Of a stretch of DNA of 64,000 bases, positions 47,123 through 60,060 are shown piece after piece. The first letter of the stretch is position 1, and every line of letters starts with the position of its first letter. The stretch is taken from positions 21,238,760 to 21,302,759 of the forward strand of contig OY756969.1 in assembly GCA_963580455.1 (NCBI GenBank). The letters run 5' to 3'. The position numbers were made by a program, and so were the translations under genes. This DNA is from Euonymus europaeus. Lineage: Eukaryota; Streptophyta; Magnoliopsida; Celastrales; Celastraceae. The notes under the pieces were generated by a model. The model saw nothing but the letters and a program-made list of their open reading frames with translations, did not search any database and had not been told where the DNA came from.

Positions 47123-49284
47123 CGGTAAAAAAAAAATCATCACTAGAGCTCTAAAAAAATGAACAAAATCGAAACCGAATCAATTGATGGATTTTTTTCA
47201 AAAAATAATTTACACATTTTACATTAAAACGGACAGATAACCAATTAAATGTTGGCCAAAATATGCTAAAAATCGCCAGTTAACACCCTTAAAGGATAGT
47301 ACTAAATTAAATGTGATGCTAAAATAACACTTTGGAGATGTGGTTGCTAAATTTAACACTTTTTGAAAGAGAGAAAAAAAAAACGCGAGTTTATATAAGA
47401 GGAGAAATAAATTTCTTTTTGGAGTTGTTCTTATTTCGCAATATATTAATATATGCCTATGAAAAAAATTGGATATTGTTATCACTATATTTGATTGAAT
47501 TGGACTATAGGATCAAACTTCTATAAATCAAAGTTAGTGCATGATTTAGATTACAAATGAAAAAAAATAGTCATTTCAATTAATTGGGTTAGTTAGTTAG
47601 TTATTTGTTTTCTACATCATGTCCCGAGGGTCGGGACGTGACAATTTTCTACATGAAAATGCTAAAAAACATTGAAAATGCGTTTTGGATGATTGTCATG
47701 AACCAGCCAGTTCGAGCAACAACCACTTTAGGTCACAAGAACACCATGAACATATTTCAAGGACTCGGATTCCTTGCTTGCAGGCTAGTTGTTAGTCTCT
47801 GACGCATCAAGTAAAATCTTTATATGAGGCTTAGAAGGATTACCATCATTTACACAGCATTTGTCGAATGTCAAAACTGGCAGCACCAGCATGGATTCAC
47901 TTTGCTTTCTTAATTCCACTATGCTTGGTTTTTTGTTCTGCTAACATAGTCCGTCCTTCCTAAACATACCAGATTTTCAAATCTCGATGAACTCGACCCC
48001 GCAAAGGACCAAATTGTAACAATAGATTCGAACCAAAAACAATAATAAAGAATCAAAAACAAATTATTTACGTGAAAAATCTTTAAAGGAAAAAGTAAAT
48101 GGCAGAGAGAGAGAATTTCACTATATGGAGAAAACAGGTACACGAGATATTTGAGTGACGACTTTACAACGAATAAATATTAGCCGAAACCCTAATCATA
48201 AAAGGTTCATACCGCTGGGACGTTGCCCTCACACCCCCAAAATGTGATGGACTACGGTCCCGGGCCTATCCGTCCGATCCCTCCACTCCCATCACAGACT
48301 CCCAAAAAAATCTTCATAAAAAATTTGTTGCACCGCGAACTTTTTGAATCAGACCAAATTAAATTCGGGTCACAAAAGACAAGGCCTTTCAAAAGAATAT
48401 CGGGCCATCGTGGGCTAGGCTGGCCCGTGGACACAAATATCTTGGGTTGGACGAACCTAAAGTCACTAGCAACCCATGTGGTTGTGCTTATTGTTGTGGC
48501 AACTGGCAACTGGCAACTGGCAACTGGCAACTATGGCTGCAGACCTCCAAGTTACGGAAATAGCTGCAATGAAGGCCGCATTGACATATTCTATAGTGCA
48601 ATTAGAGAACTCACTGCTGCAATCAAGGCCATCCCTCACTTCAGCCCAAAGACTGAAGGACATGACGATGCGACGCCGTTTGTCAAACAACCATAGCACA
48701 TGAATATTAAGATATTACTACAATCTATATTGTATGTGCACCAATCTCTGCTTGTTTAATAAAACGTTGGTTTCGGTACTTCATCATGTTCTAAGCATCC
48801 ATTATAGGAAATTAAGAATTTTGCGAACGATCCCCGGGACATATGGCGTAGTGATAACCGACTTGGAAAAAATAGGTCATTTGATTGAAATACTCGAGTT
48901 AGACCTATGTCTCTATGTAGCATAACCTGCGACACACATTCTACCCACATACCGAAGACGCGGACGGATAAATGGGTCCTTAGGTCCCGCCCCAACCCAC
49001 GAATTTTGCAACTGAAAAGTGACAAAAATCAAGGAGTACAATTTTCATATAGCGACCAAATTTGCTCTAACATCTGTGAAATCTCATAAACAAAACTATC
49101 TCCGAGCATTTCAGAAGTGCATTAACATGCAATCAATAATATTTTGCTAATCGATTAGAGTTAATCGAATCATGCTTGATTTATTATTATAGGTTAGGAT
49201 AATTACATTATAATATACATAAATTAAAATCGATAAATATAATCAGAAAACAAAATTCTTCCTCTTATAAATTGACTTGATAAT
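47123..49284. other. Intergenic, with a (GGCAACT)n minisatellite
   Basis: ACTGGCAACTGGCAACTGGC at 48500-48535 is a 7-base unit repeated about five times. ORFs crossing it (48223-48703) are not supported as genes. 47890-48240 looks like old repeat DNA, but I cannot name it. Confidence 0.4.
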
Positions 49285-49420
49285 ACTGGACCAACACTTA
49301 GCCACAAGTACCAGTACCAGCCTTAACATTGACAGGTTCTTCCTTCTTCACAGCATCCTCTGGCTTGGGAGTCTGCACCACATTAACAGCCGTAGTAGAT
49401 TGCACAGCAGCCACTGGAGT
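49285..49420 (-). pseudogene. Short coding-like remnant, unidentified
   Basis: The minus strand reads MKESTPVAAVQSTTAVNVVQ and then Pro/Glu/Lys-rich residues, ending KAGTGTCG before a TAA. A frame break lies just upstream. It may be the C-terminus of a Lys/Glu-rich membrane-associated protein. The family is not recognised. Confidence 0.3.
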
Positions 49421-49530
49421 GGATTCTTTCATGATCACTTCCGGCTTCACTGGCCACATCCTCCTTCTTCAGAGTTGAAATGCACGAGCTCCATGAGCCT
49501 CAGCTTCAACTTCTCTCCATAACTTCAGCT

Positions 49531-50686
49531 TCACAGAGTAGTTAATGATTTCTTAACATACAATTTCTGTCGATAGCAATGGTGGATGGTGGAAGTGATC
49601 AACTATTTATGGGAGCATTGTGACTCTTCGGAGACTTAAATTGTAGTTTTTCATGAATGTGTCTTTACAGTTAATGATTGATGAAATCTATGCGTCACAA
49701 GTTCTTCGTTAAAGAGTTTAGCATATCAAGTAACTCAAGTACAGTTTATCATCTCTTTGGTTTGCTAGCTTCTCTAGGCCACACTTCCAGATTCCGGTCA
49801 TTGATTGTGCATCAAACGATTGGCTTTGATTAATTACCTTCAAACCAAAGTCTAATTCAAGAACCAGCTAGCGGAGATGTTGAGCTACATAGGTTGGTTT
49901 ATTATTTAATAAACCCAACCACCCAAATTGGTTAAATTTGAGGACTAATATTTACTAGGGTTTCAGAAATTGCTAAACCTTGTGTGTGTTTGTATGTATA
50001 TTTACTGAAAATAATATTATATAAGTTTATTATTTGAATATCAGAGCAACAACAACAATAAAAATTTGATGGCTCATTGAAATTGCATATTGAATCTCAC
50101 ATTTATTATACAAAAAATGTACCTACATTGGTAAAACATGTCTTCCAATACAGGTATATCAACAAAACACAAATCCCTATACATTTTCCTTTCTCTATCT
50201 TAGTCAAGCCAATAAATTCTTTTTATTCCATATTTTTCACATTAAATTTACACTAAAATTAATACTGAGACTCACATTTATTATAAAAAATTAAGTCACA
50301 TACTTATCAATATCAGTAAAATACGTTTATCAATACAATTATATCAACAAAACACATATTTCAATACAGTTTTGCTGGCCTATTAAAATTAGACCATTGC
50401 AATTTCTCTTAGGTGCGAGTTTGAACTCGAGATGTCAGACCGATAAACGCAAAAAATGTTCATATATGATATGATAAGTTGGAATAAAGCCTAGCACACG
50501 TAACCACAAAATTATTAGTAGAAAGTGATTTGCGGGTCACACAAGCATAGTGTCACCTAATTTCAAGGACATGATGTACAAACCACTCTGTTTTTACCAT
50601 CATTTTTTTTCTTTCACTCAACTAATACCACATCTCCTGCTTATCTCAAGCGAGAACAGCAATTCCATGCACATTCAACTTCACCC
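49531..50686. other. Intergenic, with dispersed repeat at 50050-50420
   Basis: 50110-50400 repeats the theme CAATACARTTATATCAACAAAACACA, the inverse of the 3000-3262 family. Nothing coding is seen. Confidence 0.45.
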
Positions 50687-50692
50687 TATAAA
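50687..50692 (+). promoter_or_regulatory. TATA box of the secreted protein gene
   Basis: CCCTATAAATTC is 57-62 bases before the ATG at 50749, giving a short leader. Confidence 0.55.
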
Positions 50693-50748
50693 TTCACCTC
50701 CAATTCATGCTTTGACCCCATCAGTACATTGAAACATACTAGCCAAAA

Positions 50749-51300
50749 ATGACAGCGCATAAAGCTTTATATGTATCCTTCCTTGTTATTTTATTCAGCT
50801 CTGCTCGTGGAGCAAACCCTAACAAAGATGCTACAGAGTCCTACGAGGAGGAAGATCTTGGGTTCAATGTAGGACTCGGAGGAAAATGGCCATGGGATTG
50901 GGGTTCGCATATTGGAGCCCAATTAGGTACTGGAGAAGGCCCAAACGATGCCAACATTGATTTGGGCTTTGATATAGGGAATGATAGGCCTATTGGTTCC
51001 AACGGAAAGCCCAGTATGGGAAGTGGAGCAATTGGTGCTATTGATCCTGGGATTGGAATTGGCCCTTATAGAGGATATTGCCCTAACTGTGGTTCTGGGT
51101 CGTATCAACCTGCGTATAATCCGCCTCTGGATAATCAGCGAATGTATTGTACACCTGTAGACTGCCCAGATGGCAGTGATTGTGGTGGGTTTGGTCTCCA
51201 CCTTGATTTTGGTTGGCCAAGTCTGTTTCAGAAGGATAGACCACACCAGGCACCCAGACCCAGTGAAAAAATCAATGTCCATGACACTAACCAAAATTAG
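50749..51300 (+). CDS. Small secreted Gly/Asp/Pro-rich protein of unknown function
   Basis: A 183-residue, intronless CDS. Residues 1-21 (MTAHKALYVSFLVILFSSARG) form a signal peptide with a likely cut before ANPN. The mature part alternates Gly with Asp, Ile and Phe (LGFNVGLGGKWPWDWGS, IDLGFDIGNDRPIGS, AIDPGIGIGPYRG). A cluster of five cysteines follows (YCPNC, MYCTPVDCPDGSDCGG). There is no second hydrophobic segment, so an apoplast or cell-wall location is likely. A TATA box precedes it and AATAAA signals follow at 51439 and 51457. I recognise no family. Clean gene structure and composition argue for a real gene rather than a chance frame. Confidence 0.65.
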   Translation: MTAHKALYVSFLVILFSSARGANPNKDATESYEEEDLGFNVGLGGKWPWDWGSHIGAQLGTGEGPNDANIDLGFDIGNDRPIGSNGKPSMGSGAIGAIDPGIGIGPYRGYCPNCGSGSYQPAYNPPLDNQRMYCTPVDCPDGSDCGGFGLHLDFGWPSLFQKDRPHQAPRPSEKINVHDTNQN

Positions 51301-51824
51301 AGACTTTCATCTAAGCCAAAGTAAACGGTGCCCTATATGGTATAACAGTATTTACTGAAGGTACTAGCAGACCAGCTTATATATGTAGGGGGAAGGCATC
51401 CTTGACAATAATGTCACTATTTTAATGTTTGTACCTTAATAAAATCTTCAATTTCAATAAAAGCTTGCGTTTTTTTGGAGAAGTAACAATCTATCTCTCC
51501 AGTCCCATTCATAAATATGCAGCCTGTGCAAAATATGGTACACAGGTAAGCCTTGTAGATGACCATAACTTCAAATGTATGGTGGACTGGACCTGTTTAG
51601 GTCACGTTCGCCCGTGGTTAACGGGTCCTGGTCACGTGGGGGGTGAACCATGTAAAATCATTTTGTGTCGTGTGAGATTGATATTGGTTTCAATCTCTCT
51701 ATTTATCTGCATTAGTTGTCGTCTACTAATTGTGTTCAACATGAACGCCTTGGGCTGTTTCTGCACAGCAGTCTTACTATATAATAGTAACTCTTTCTGC
51801 AGAATCTCATTTTACTAATACATT
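51301..51824. other. 3' flank of the secreted protein gene
   Basis: It contains two AATAAA signals. The 129-codon frame at 51429 is unlike any protein and begins beyond a poly(A) signal, so I do not call it. Confidence 0.4.
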
Positions 51825-52940
51825 GAATAAGGACCTACCAGGAGGGAAAGCTGCAAATGATTTTCCACAGGCCTCTCTCACGACGTTGGAATCATCAGAG
51901 CAAACTAAGGATCCATCACCAGCTGGCCCCCATTGAAAACCGGCGAAGTGCACTTCCTTCGCAGCCCTAATATCATGGCAATGATGTTAGAAACTGTAGA
52001 ATATCAAACTAAGTCAAACGATATCAATTTTAATAAGAATATACAAAGTTGTTTGAGAACAACCTTAAATTTTGGAAATAATTTATTTGCAATGAAAGTA
52101 AGTGTATGTAAAATGACTTGTCCTTCTCAGGAAGAAAATATTTTATAGGAAAATTTTCTAGGACTAATGTACCATTTGATACTATTATCGTGACCTATGT
52201 ATCTATCTTCTCATTTCATTGATCAACATGGACCATTATCATCATCAAAGCTTTACCTCAAAATTTTTGGATTGACTACATGAATCTATGGATTTCAATA
52301 AACTTTTATATGCAATACTCTCTGTGTAAGAGGTACTCTTGAAATAAAAGGACCTCCAAAGAGCAATCATATAGTCACAGAGTACGAGTTCAAGAGAAGC
52401 AATTGTTGCAGGTTTTTAAAAGTTAAAACTGGTCCAGGCAGCAAAAAGAGTACCAGATTTTGCATCAAAAATAAAAAAAATGCACACTTTCCTTTGAGAT
52501 CCGTGATCACTTGGGTGGGTATGGTGCTCGATCTCTTAAGAACTTATACGCCTCAGCATCAGTTGCATATCTTGAAAGACCATAATATCTCGTAAGATCA
52601 CAACTGGTCTCCAAAGCCCCACTAAACATGCAGAATATGTCATCCATAAAAACACACCTGATATGCATATACATACAAGATCAGATACACCAAATCATGC
52701 ACACTGGATTTATTTAAGATTAAGACAGTGAATTTCATTACCTAAGATGCAGAGGACCATCTTCATGTGACAATGCCATGAAAATCCCATTAGTGAGGTT
52801 ATAGACGGTTGATTCTCGCTGCAATGATCAATAAATCTCAGAACTTCTTGCCTGGTTTTCAAACTGTTTTTCAATCCCACCGATGGAAGCCTCAGCTCCT
52901 TCAGTGGTTTGGCTATCATGCTCTCAAAAACTGCCAACAT
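51825..52940 (-). pseudogene. TSJT1/aluminium-induced protein (YGL and LRDR motifs) pseudogene
   Basis: The first exon from 52940 starts MLAVFESMIAKPLKELRLPS. After a one-base shift near 52815 it continues YNLTNGIFMALSHEDGPLHL. The next piece, 52660-52505, reads VFMDDIFCMFSGALE, YYGLSRYAT and AYKFLRDRAPYPPK then stop. Several residues are missing between the YGL and LRDR motifs. A third piece, 51975-51825, reads FQWGPAGDGSLVCSDDSN and ACGKSFAAFPPG. The family (DUF3700, glutamine-amidotransferase-like fold) is stress- and hormone-responsive. The frameshift, internal deletion, stop and absent middle and end segments make this a dead copy. Confidence 0.8.
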
Positions 52941-53706
52941 TTTTATTAATCTAACAAGATGGATATAACTGGGATCAATGAGCAGTACAATGAAGCCACT
53001 TTTATACTAGGAGAGGACAACAAACATATAAGGAAACATAATCTGTCAAGTAAATGTAGAATCAGTCAAAAAATATGTAGAATCAATCACTTCGAATAAA
53101 TCATATTGTCAAGTCTATAATAATTTTAATTAGGTAGAGCTTAGCCTGTTTTTGTGCTTGTGGCACTCTATGCAAATGCATGAACAGCTCAAATGCAAAT
53201 ATTGTAATTAACCAAATGAGAATCAAAAGAAAATACATAGAATTAATCAGCTAATTATAGTTATGAAAGTAAATATATGTTGACAATGGTAAACCTCGGC
53301 CTGGTGTATGGCAGTGGCACTGGTATGCAAATACAGTTAAAGCTTATTGGATATGGATAGTTTACAAGAGCTTTGCGTGAGAAATCATGCATGTGGCAGC
53401 TAAGTTTTATTTTAAAAAGAATACTTGCAAGAGAGATGTAGCAAGGTTGGCTTCCACCATGCAGGCATGGTGCCAATACTGTTTGGTTTATTCTTCAAGT
53501 GTCTGACAAGTCATATTGTGGATTACAAAAACTTCCCTGAAAGAAAAAAAAAAAAGAAAACCCTGCCTGCCCATTGTCTAATATCACATTGTATTCATTG
53601 GAATAACAATATCGACAGTATTGTCAATTGTAAGCTGTAACACATGGCATATGACTTATCATTTAAATGGCATACACTTGCTTTAATTTAATGCTTGAAC
53701 AAACTA
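52941..53706. other. Intergenic between the TSJT1 pseudogene and MUTS2
   Basis: No gene is seen. The right part holds the MUTS2 3' UTR. Confidence 0.5.
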
Positions 53707-56700
53707 CTAGTATTTGATATATGCAACTGTACACCCATAATTCATTGGGCTTTCAGGTTCATACTTAGCAACATGTGGATGGCTTTTTAAAATCTCCAGT
53801 GCACGACCTTTGACAGCACCAGTGCCCACCCCATGTATAACAAATAGAACAGAATGTGATTCTCTGGCAGTGATAGCTATGTTGAGCTGGAGAGCAGCTT
53901 CTTCAACTCTCAAACCTCTTAGATCAACAGTATTCTTTGATGTCTGCACCCGAGGGCCATAAACATCATCACCGTCTTTGGCCTCTGAAGTACTTTGGAA
54001 TTCTTGTCTCAGTTGTACCTATAATACAGATAAATAACAGGTTTCGATATGGTCTAACAGAAGTAAATGTAAGTGAACAATGGCCATATGATAGAGATAC
54101 AACAAAGTTTCAAACTACTGGTTCTGTAGCTCAAATAAAACAGTATCACCAAGGTCACTAAATCCTCCTAAAGTAACAACATATGAACATGTTATCAATC
54201 CATTGAGAATTTTACCTAGTACATGATTGCCCATCTCAGAGTATGTAATCACACAACTTTTCACGATTGTATCCATAAAATTAAAAGAGAGGCAGCAGTA
54301 ATGGCCAAAAACAGCCATGTGCATAGAATAGGTCAATTGGAATAGAATCAGCTTCCACGTTTTAAGAAGCAAAAAAATTAGCCAAGATACCTAGGATATG
54401 ATATATCTGAAAACCAGTTTGAATTGGCTATACAATATGGAGGAGGATGCGAGGGAAGGAGAGCAGCAAAAATGATGCTATGTTGTAAATGGGATTCAGA
54501 GTACTGCATGGTAGCCTTCCATCACAAATGGAATGCAACACTGAATTGAATTACAGGTGGTACAACTTGATGTACAATATATGGTTATGCTTGTCTAAAA
54601 TAGCAAGTATATTGGATTAATCTGAAAAATCATGGTGTCCTTAAGTCTGGCTGTATACCCACAGCACACATATCATTGGAATAATGCCATACCCCAAATT
54701 TCTAGGCAGAATGATGTGAATGCACAAGCGGAGGTGGGCTTTGCAATTTAGAGGATATTAGTCAATCTGCTGAGTACAATAGGAAAGAAGAAGAAAAAGA
54801 AACCCCTGAATCTTAGTTCTTAATAGACAGCTAGACACTGATCATACACCTTGGCAACATGGCTAGAAAGTTTTATCACAAAATAACCAACCAAAGAATC
54901 ACAGAGACTATCTAAACATACCCGTCTCTTCAAATGTCGGGCAGAGTGGGTCGCAGTACTGCCTTTGCTATGTGGAATAGCTCTAATATGATTTTTCTTT
55001 ACTCTGGCCTTGATCTTACCATATTGAACTAAGACAGACTCTTCATCCTCTGGTGCTTCGACCACAGTAGCTAACTTATCTCCCAGTCCCTTCACATAGA
55101 CTTGCTCTCCAACTTGTGGAGCATATGTTACATTAGTTTTAGTGGCAGTGAAATTGTCACGAGGACAATGAGCTTCAACTATGGACGCGATGGAAGACTC
55201 TGATTTCCTAATCAGCGAATTAATTTGACCAGCATTGGCGGTTCTAAGCTGATTTTCAAACTCCTGCACCACAATTTCTAGCTGTGATTTTGCAGTACTC
55301 AATTCTTGTTGGACCAGCTGCGTTTCCTTTGCCATCAAAGTGGTCTCACGGCTATCAAGATCTTCGGCCTCCTTTTGAATCTTCATCAATAATTAAAAAG
55401 AAAACAAGGTCATGCCGATGGAAAAAGGTCATTAATAATCTAGGCATTCCCATAATTGAATTCAAGCAAGTTCAAAAATTTTGCCTCATAATTTTATAAT
55501 CGACATATATTTGCTGAAAACTGATGAAGATTTCTGTCTTGTATCTGGAACAATTTCCTTTAGTTTTGAAAAGCCAACATCAAAAGTTCATGGCATTTTC
55601 CATATATGCATCGACATAGATATCATACAAACCAGTGAAATGGAAAAATATTCAAAATATTCAAAATTTGAACTGATAATATTTAGATAAGGTTCGTTCA
55701 AATTTGACAATCTAGAATCATACCTCATAATAAAGATCCATTATTTCTTCATGAAGAGATGCAGCTTTCTGAACTTGAACTTCCAATTTCTTTCTTTCCT
55801 CTAAAAGCGACTGATACAACTGGCCTTTCCGCTCCTGCTGATTTTCTGGCCTCAACCTCTCCACCCAATTTTCGGCACGTTCAATTATTTTGGTATCAAA
55901 ACCAATTGATTTAGCAATACTTAATGCATTTGATTCACCAATACTTCCCCAAAGGATCCGATAGGTAGGTAGTAGGGTTTCCTGGCAAAATTCTGTAGCT
56001 GCATTCTCAAATCGTTTGTCCTTATCTTTCAGGCGGCTTAAATCAGAAAAATGAGTAGTTACAATCGTTAAGTTAACACGGTCTTTGAGGTACTGCAAAA
56101 TGCTTGTAGAAAGAGCGACACCTTCTGAAGGATCGGTTCCACTACCTATTTCATCAATGAGGACAAGCGTTTCTTTTGAGACCACTTCCAAGATCTTACA
56201 AATCCACAACATGTGCCCACTAAAAGTTGAGAGATTTTGTTCCAAAGACTACAATGAAAACCCCAAGTCAGAATGAAATGGAACAAATAGTAGAACTGAT
56301 AAATTATTTCCCAAAAACAACATAAGATACTACCTGTGGATCTCCAATATCAGCTAGCACAAGATCAAACCAAGGTAGCCTTGGATGCTTCTTAGCAGGC
56401 AGATACATCCCAGCTTTGGACATTAGAGATGCCAAACCAAGGGTTTTCATGGAAACAGTTTTCCCTCCTGTATTTGGTCCTGAGATTACAATCACACTTT
56501 TCCCACGTCCAACTTTGAAGTCAATTGGCACAGGAAATTTAGATGCGGTTTCTGTTGTATTCCCCGATGTTGTTAGACCATTTCCCCCATTAAATTCATT
56601 TGATGCACCAGAGTTGGACGTCATGGCATCTGATGAATTTCTTAGAGACAACCCGAGGAGCAGTGGATGTTGTATGCCTTCAATATCTACTGACAAAGAT

Positions 56701-58310
56701 TGATCTGATCCAGTGGAATTTAAATCCTCACGGCTAACAGTTGTTAAAGTTGGACAGACTCCCTTGATCCAATGAGCATAAGCAGCTCTAGCAAAAGCAA
56801 GATCAACTTCTAGAACCCTATCTAACATGTATTTGATTTCTTCTTCTGATTCTGCTACTTCTGAGGTAAGCAAACTCAAAATTGCTATTTCCTCAGCTCT
56901 CTCAGAGTCGGAAAGCCTGACATTCAAGTTGTTCAATTCCACTGCCTCGCTGGGTTCCATAAAGTATGTTGCACCAGAACTACTAACATTTAGAATTACA
57001 CCACCTGGAACCAAATATTTGTGGGAAGCTCTAACACCGACACACATCCTAGAACGCCGCTGGGTTATCAGAGGTTTGTCAATGCCCCCAGCCTGAAAAA
57101 TCTGAGCCGCAACTCTCTCCAACAGAGAGCCCAGATTTTCCATATTCCTCTTCTTTTCAGACCTAATGATCTCCAAATCTTCACTAGCTCTATCAAGGAT
57201 TCTAGAAAGATTGCAGTCTATGCAAAATCCTATTTTTTGCTCCAGCTCCGTCTGATAATTGCAACTCTGAAGTACTTCAAGTAGAGGATTACACCTATCA
57301 GAATCAAGCAAGAGAGGTGAGCTTCTACTTAGATATCCTCAACAACCTTGAAGAAGTTGATGCATACACAACTTATCAGGACGTGCAACGGTGCAAGCTT
57401 TGTGAAATCTATACAGTTGTATCACATTCGCTCTTAATGAGCTATTGAAATCTACACAGTTATATTAAAAAACATCTAGTATGTGCCAACTTTCATACTG
57501 CTTTCCTTGATATAACCTACAACTTATCTACAAACCCTTCACCATTGGCCAGCCCCAGTCATAACTATCTAACAATTTATGTTTTTTTTCTTTTCATATT
57601 TCAACTTTTAAAACTATTGATTCAAAATTTAAAGCAACTTCTTCCCAAGCAGCTACAGAATCTTGCAAAATCTTCCACTTTACCTACTCTACTCCATGTT
57701 ACACGTTTTAAAATTGCTTATTAGCCGTAGGCCTTAAACATCAAGAATTCTCAAAGAACGAAAGAAAGAACGATGCTCCAATTCCGAAATCCATATCAAA
57801 CCTCTGCGAACTTGCTCTACCAGCAGCAGCTACGTCCTTCAACCTCTCAAACAGTGCCCTAGCAGCTCTCAAGGTCCGCCTCACAGCACAAAGGTCCCTC
57901 GCCGTGAGCAAATCACCAGAAACAGCTGCATCCACAAGTTCCGTTATGTCCTCGACCGCCAACAGGTCCAGTGGCTCAGCCTCACACTGCATCAACTCCA
58001 TCACAGCAATAGCCGCAGCAGTCTGATTCAAAAGCTTTCGGCTCTCCTCCAGAGTTCGGCCAAAAGGAACGTTGGCGCTTTGGGCAGTGGAACGGCCCAT
58101 GGAGGTCGAGGTGAAGGAGGAGAGTTGGTCGCAGACTGAGTCCCATTCAAGGATTTTTAGGGTTTCAAGTTGAAGAGATTTAGAGAGAGCTAGGGGAGAT
58201 GATTGTGACTCGGGCGAGCTGGAGAAACAGAGGATGGATTTCGGTTTCCAGATTTTGGGGAAGAAAAACACAGGCCTGTTAACGGATATGGACTGATTGC
58301 AAAACTGCAT
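53707..58310 (-). CDS. MUTS2: MUTS2: MutS-like ATPase with C-terminal Smr domain
   Basis: Five exons, 58310-57802, 57324-56334, 56248-55724, 55380-54922 and 54018-53707, with phases joining, give 931 residues. The N-terminus (MQFCNQSISVNRPVFFFPK, Ser-rich, few acids) suggests a plastid transit peptide. The MutS core and ATPase follow: Walker A GPNTGGKT at 452-459, ADIGDPQSLEQNLSTFSGHM, Walker B LVLIDEIGSGTDP with DE at 532-533, and the TTHFSDL switch. A coiled coil spans about 640-740. The Smr domain has VDLRG from 859 and HGVGTG from 890. Bacterial MutS2 acts on recombination intermediates and stalled ribosomes. The plant protein is presumed organellar; its exact job is not established. No disabling change. 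A second Smr-domain gene lies 8 kb away. Confidence 0.93.
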
Positions 58311-60060
58311 CGAAGATTCAATTCAATCCAATGCCGCTTCAATCTCCTGGGTTTGTATTGTGCGTCTTATCCATTTCAGTTTTTTCAGTTAGATTATTAT
58401 TGTGCCGGCAGAGTTGCTCGACGCTCACGTGGCACAATCTTGACCGTCTATTCTTTTTTTCTTTTTCTTTTTTCTGAGCATAAATAAGAACTTACTCCGC
58501 GACCGGAACCTGGAAAGACACGAAGAAACGAGAAACCCAGTACGTTAATTTGACAATCAACAATCGAACGATGGATCAAAAGGCATTACTTCTTTGATCC
58601 ATTCCTTTATTTTGCTAGAACTGTAGTACCACATGCATTAGGAGCCTGTTTTCCCTCTTCAAAAACTAGATTTCCTACCACAAAGGTTCTCAACAAATAC
58701 TTTACCAAGAAAGCTTTCTTCCCATGTAGGCAGAGATACTCTGTCGATACCATTGTGATGTATGGAATCCAGATGGGAGTTTGACTTCACTGAAGACCAT
58801 CCTCTCTATGTTATAAGATGTTCTAAATAATTTGTTTTTTATTATAAGAATTTTGTTTCATGAGTGCTATTGGCATTCCACCTAATTAAGTACACATTAT
58901 TAACCATTTTAAAACACTCATCTATGAACATCTCTCTTGTCTATGCCATTCTAACCCTAATTTTCTTTCTTCCCTCACTCAAACTGAGCATCATCACCTC
59001 CCTTCTTCCCTCATTCCTCCGATCTGATGTTTCATTGTCCGTGGATTGGTTATCGATTGAGAGATGAAATTGATTCCTTATATTATCTACACTCAGTAGT
59101 AGTCTTTTTTCGATGTGCATTACAGCTGCACAGGTCATTTGTGCCCTTCATCTCTCTTTTTTGCTCACACTTGCAATGCATCTTCTATTTCAGTCTTCCC
59201 GCTCGAATTTCTTGGTATGTTCGTCGTTGCACAAATCAGCTTCGCTTGTTGCAGGTAAGCCAAACAAATTCCTTGGTGCGTGAATATGTTTCTTTTGTGC
59301 CTTTTATTCTCTAATTCTCTCCCATTAACAACCATTGTCTTTCAATTTCTTATTTGGGCTCTCTCTGAAATGATGAGTTTCTTATAGCGCTCATCATTTT
59401 ATTTTTAATTAAAAGAATTCATCGTTTCTCATCAGTTAGTAACATTTATTCGGCCCATAAAAATATTAGGATATCTGGTCAACCCAACCTATTAGTTCGG
59501 AATAATTAACATTTGACGAAGACTGTGAACTACGCAGTTTAGATCAAACCCTTTAGGTTGAATGTAGGGGCTCCTGACGGGCCAGTATACACTCTGAGTG
59601 CTTCGGAATTTGACATTCTATTATGGACTCGGTCAATGTACTAAATGCCGGAATTCTTCCAGTCAAAGAAATTTCTTATTCCTTTATGGACGGAATTATT
59701 ATACCAAACATAGCGTAATACTTTTGGACACCCATATTGTTGTTGTTGTTCTTCTTTTTTTGTATTTCTATATTATTTTGAATATTGTAAAATATTTTTA
59801 ATTATTATTTATAATATATAAATACATATAATAAGCTTCGAGTCTCCCTTTTTACCAATTTGAGTGAGATTTATCACCATTATGGTGAGAGTTGTAAAAT
59901 AGAAATGACTACCTCTCTTTGTGTAGCCCATCGGCCATCAAGCCTCCGTGTTTGTGTTGGGTATTCCCCTCCTTGATATAAAAAAAAATACATATAATAA
60001 TCTATTATATTGAACAGGTTCGAACTACTAAACCATGAATCGATGATCGGTCCAATTTTT
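58311..60060. other. Intergenic upstream of MUTS2
   Basis: The MUTS2 promoter lies in the first few hundred bases. I found no coding exon. 58860-59320 has open frames with no recognisable domain. Confidence 0.4.

Noticed and set aside
48500..48535. CRISPR-like short repeats
   Set aside because: A simple 7-base tandem repeat without spacers, in a plant nuclear genome.
48223..48703. 157-codon frame and overlapping frame in the GGCAACT repeat region
   Set aside because: They cross a minisatellite, several frames are open at once, and no protein similarity is recognised.
51429..51818. 129-codon plus-strand frame after the secreted protein gene
   Set aside because: It starts upstream of and runs over a poly(A) signal; composition is random and Cys/Ile-rich.
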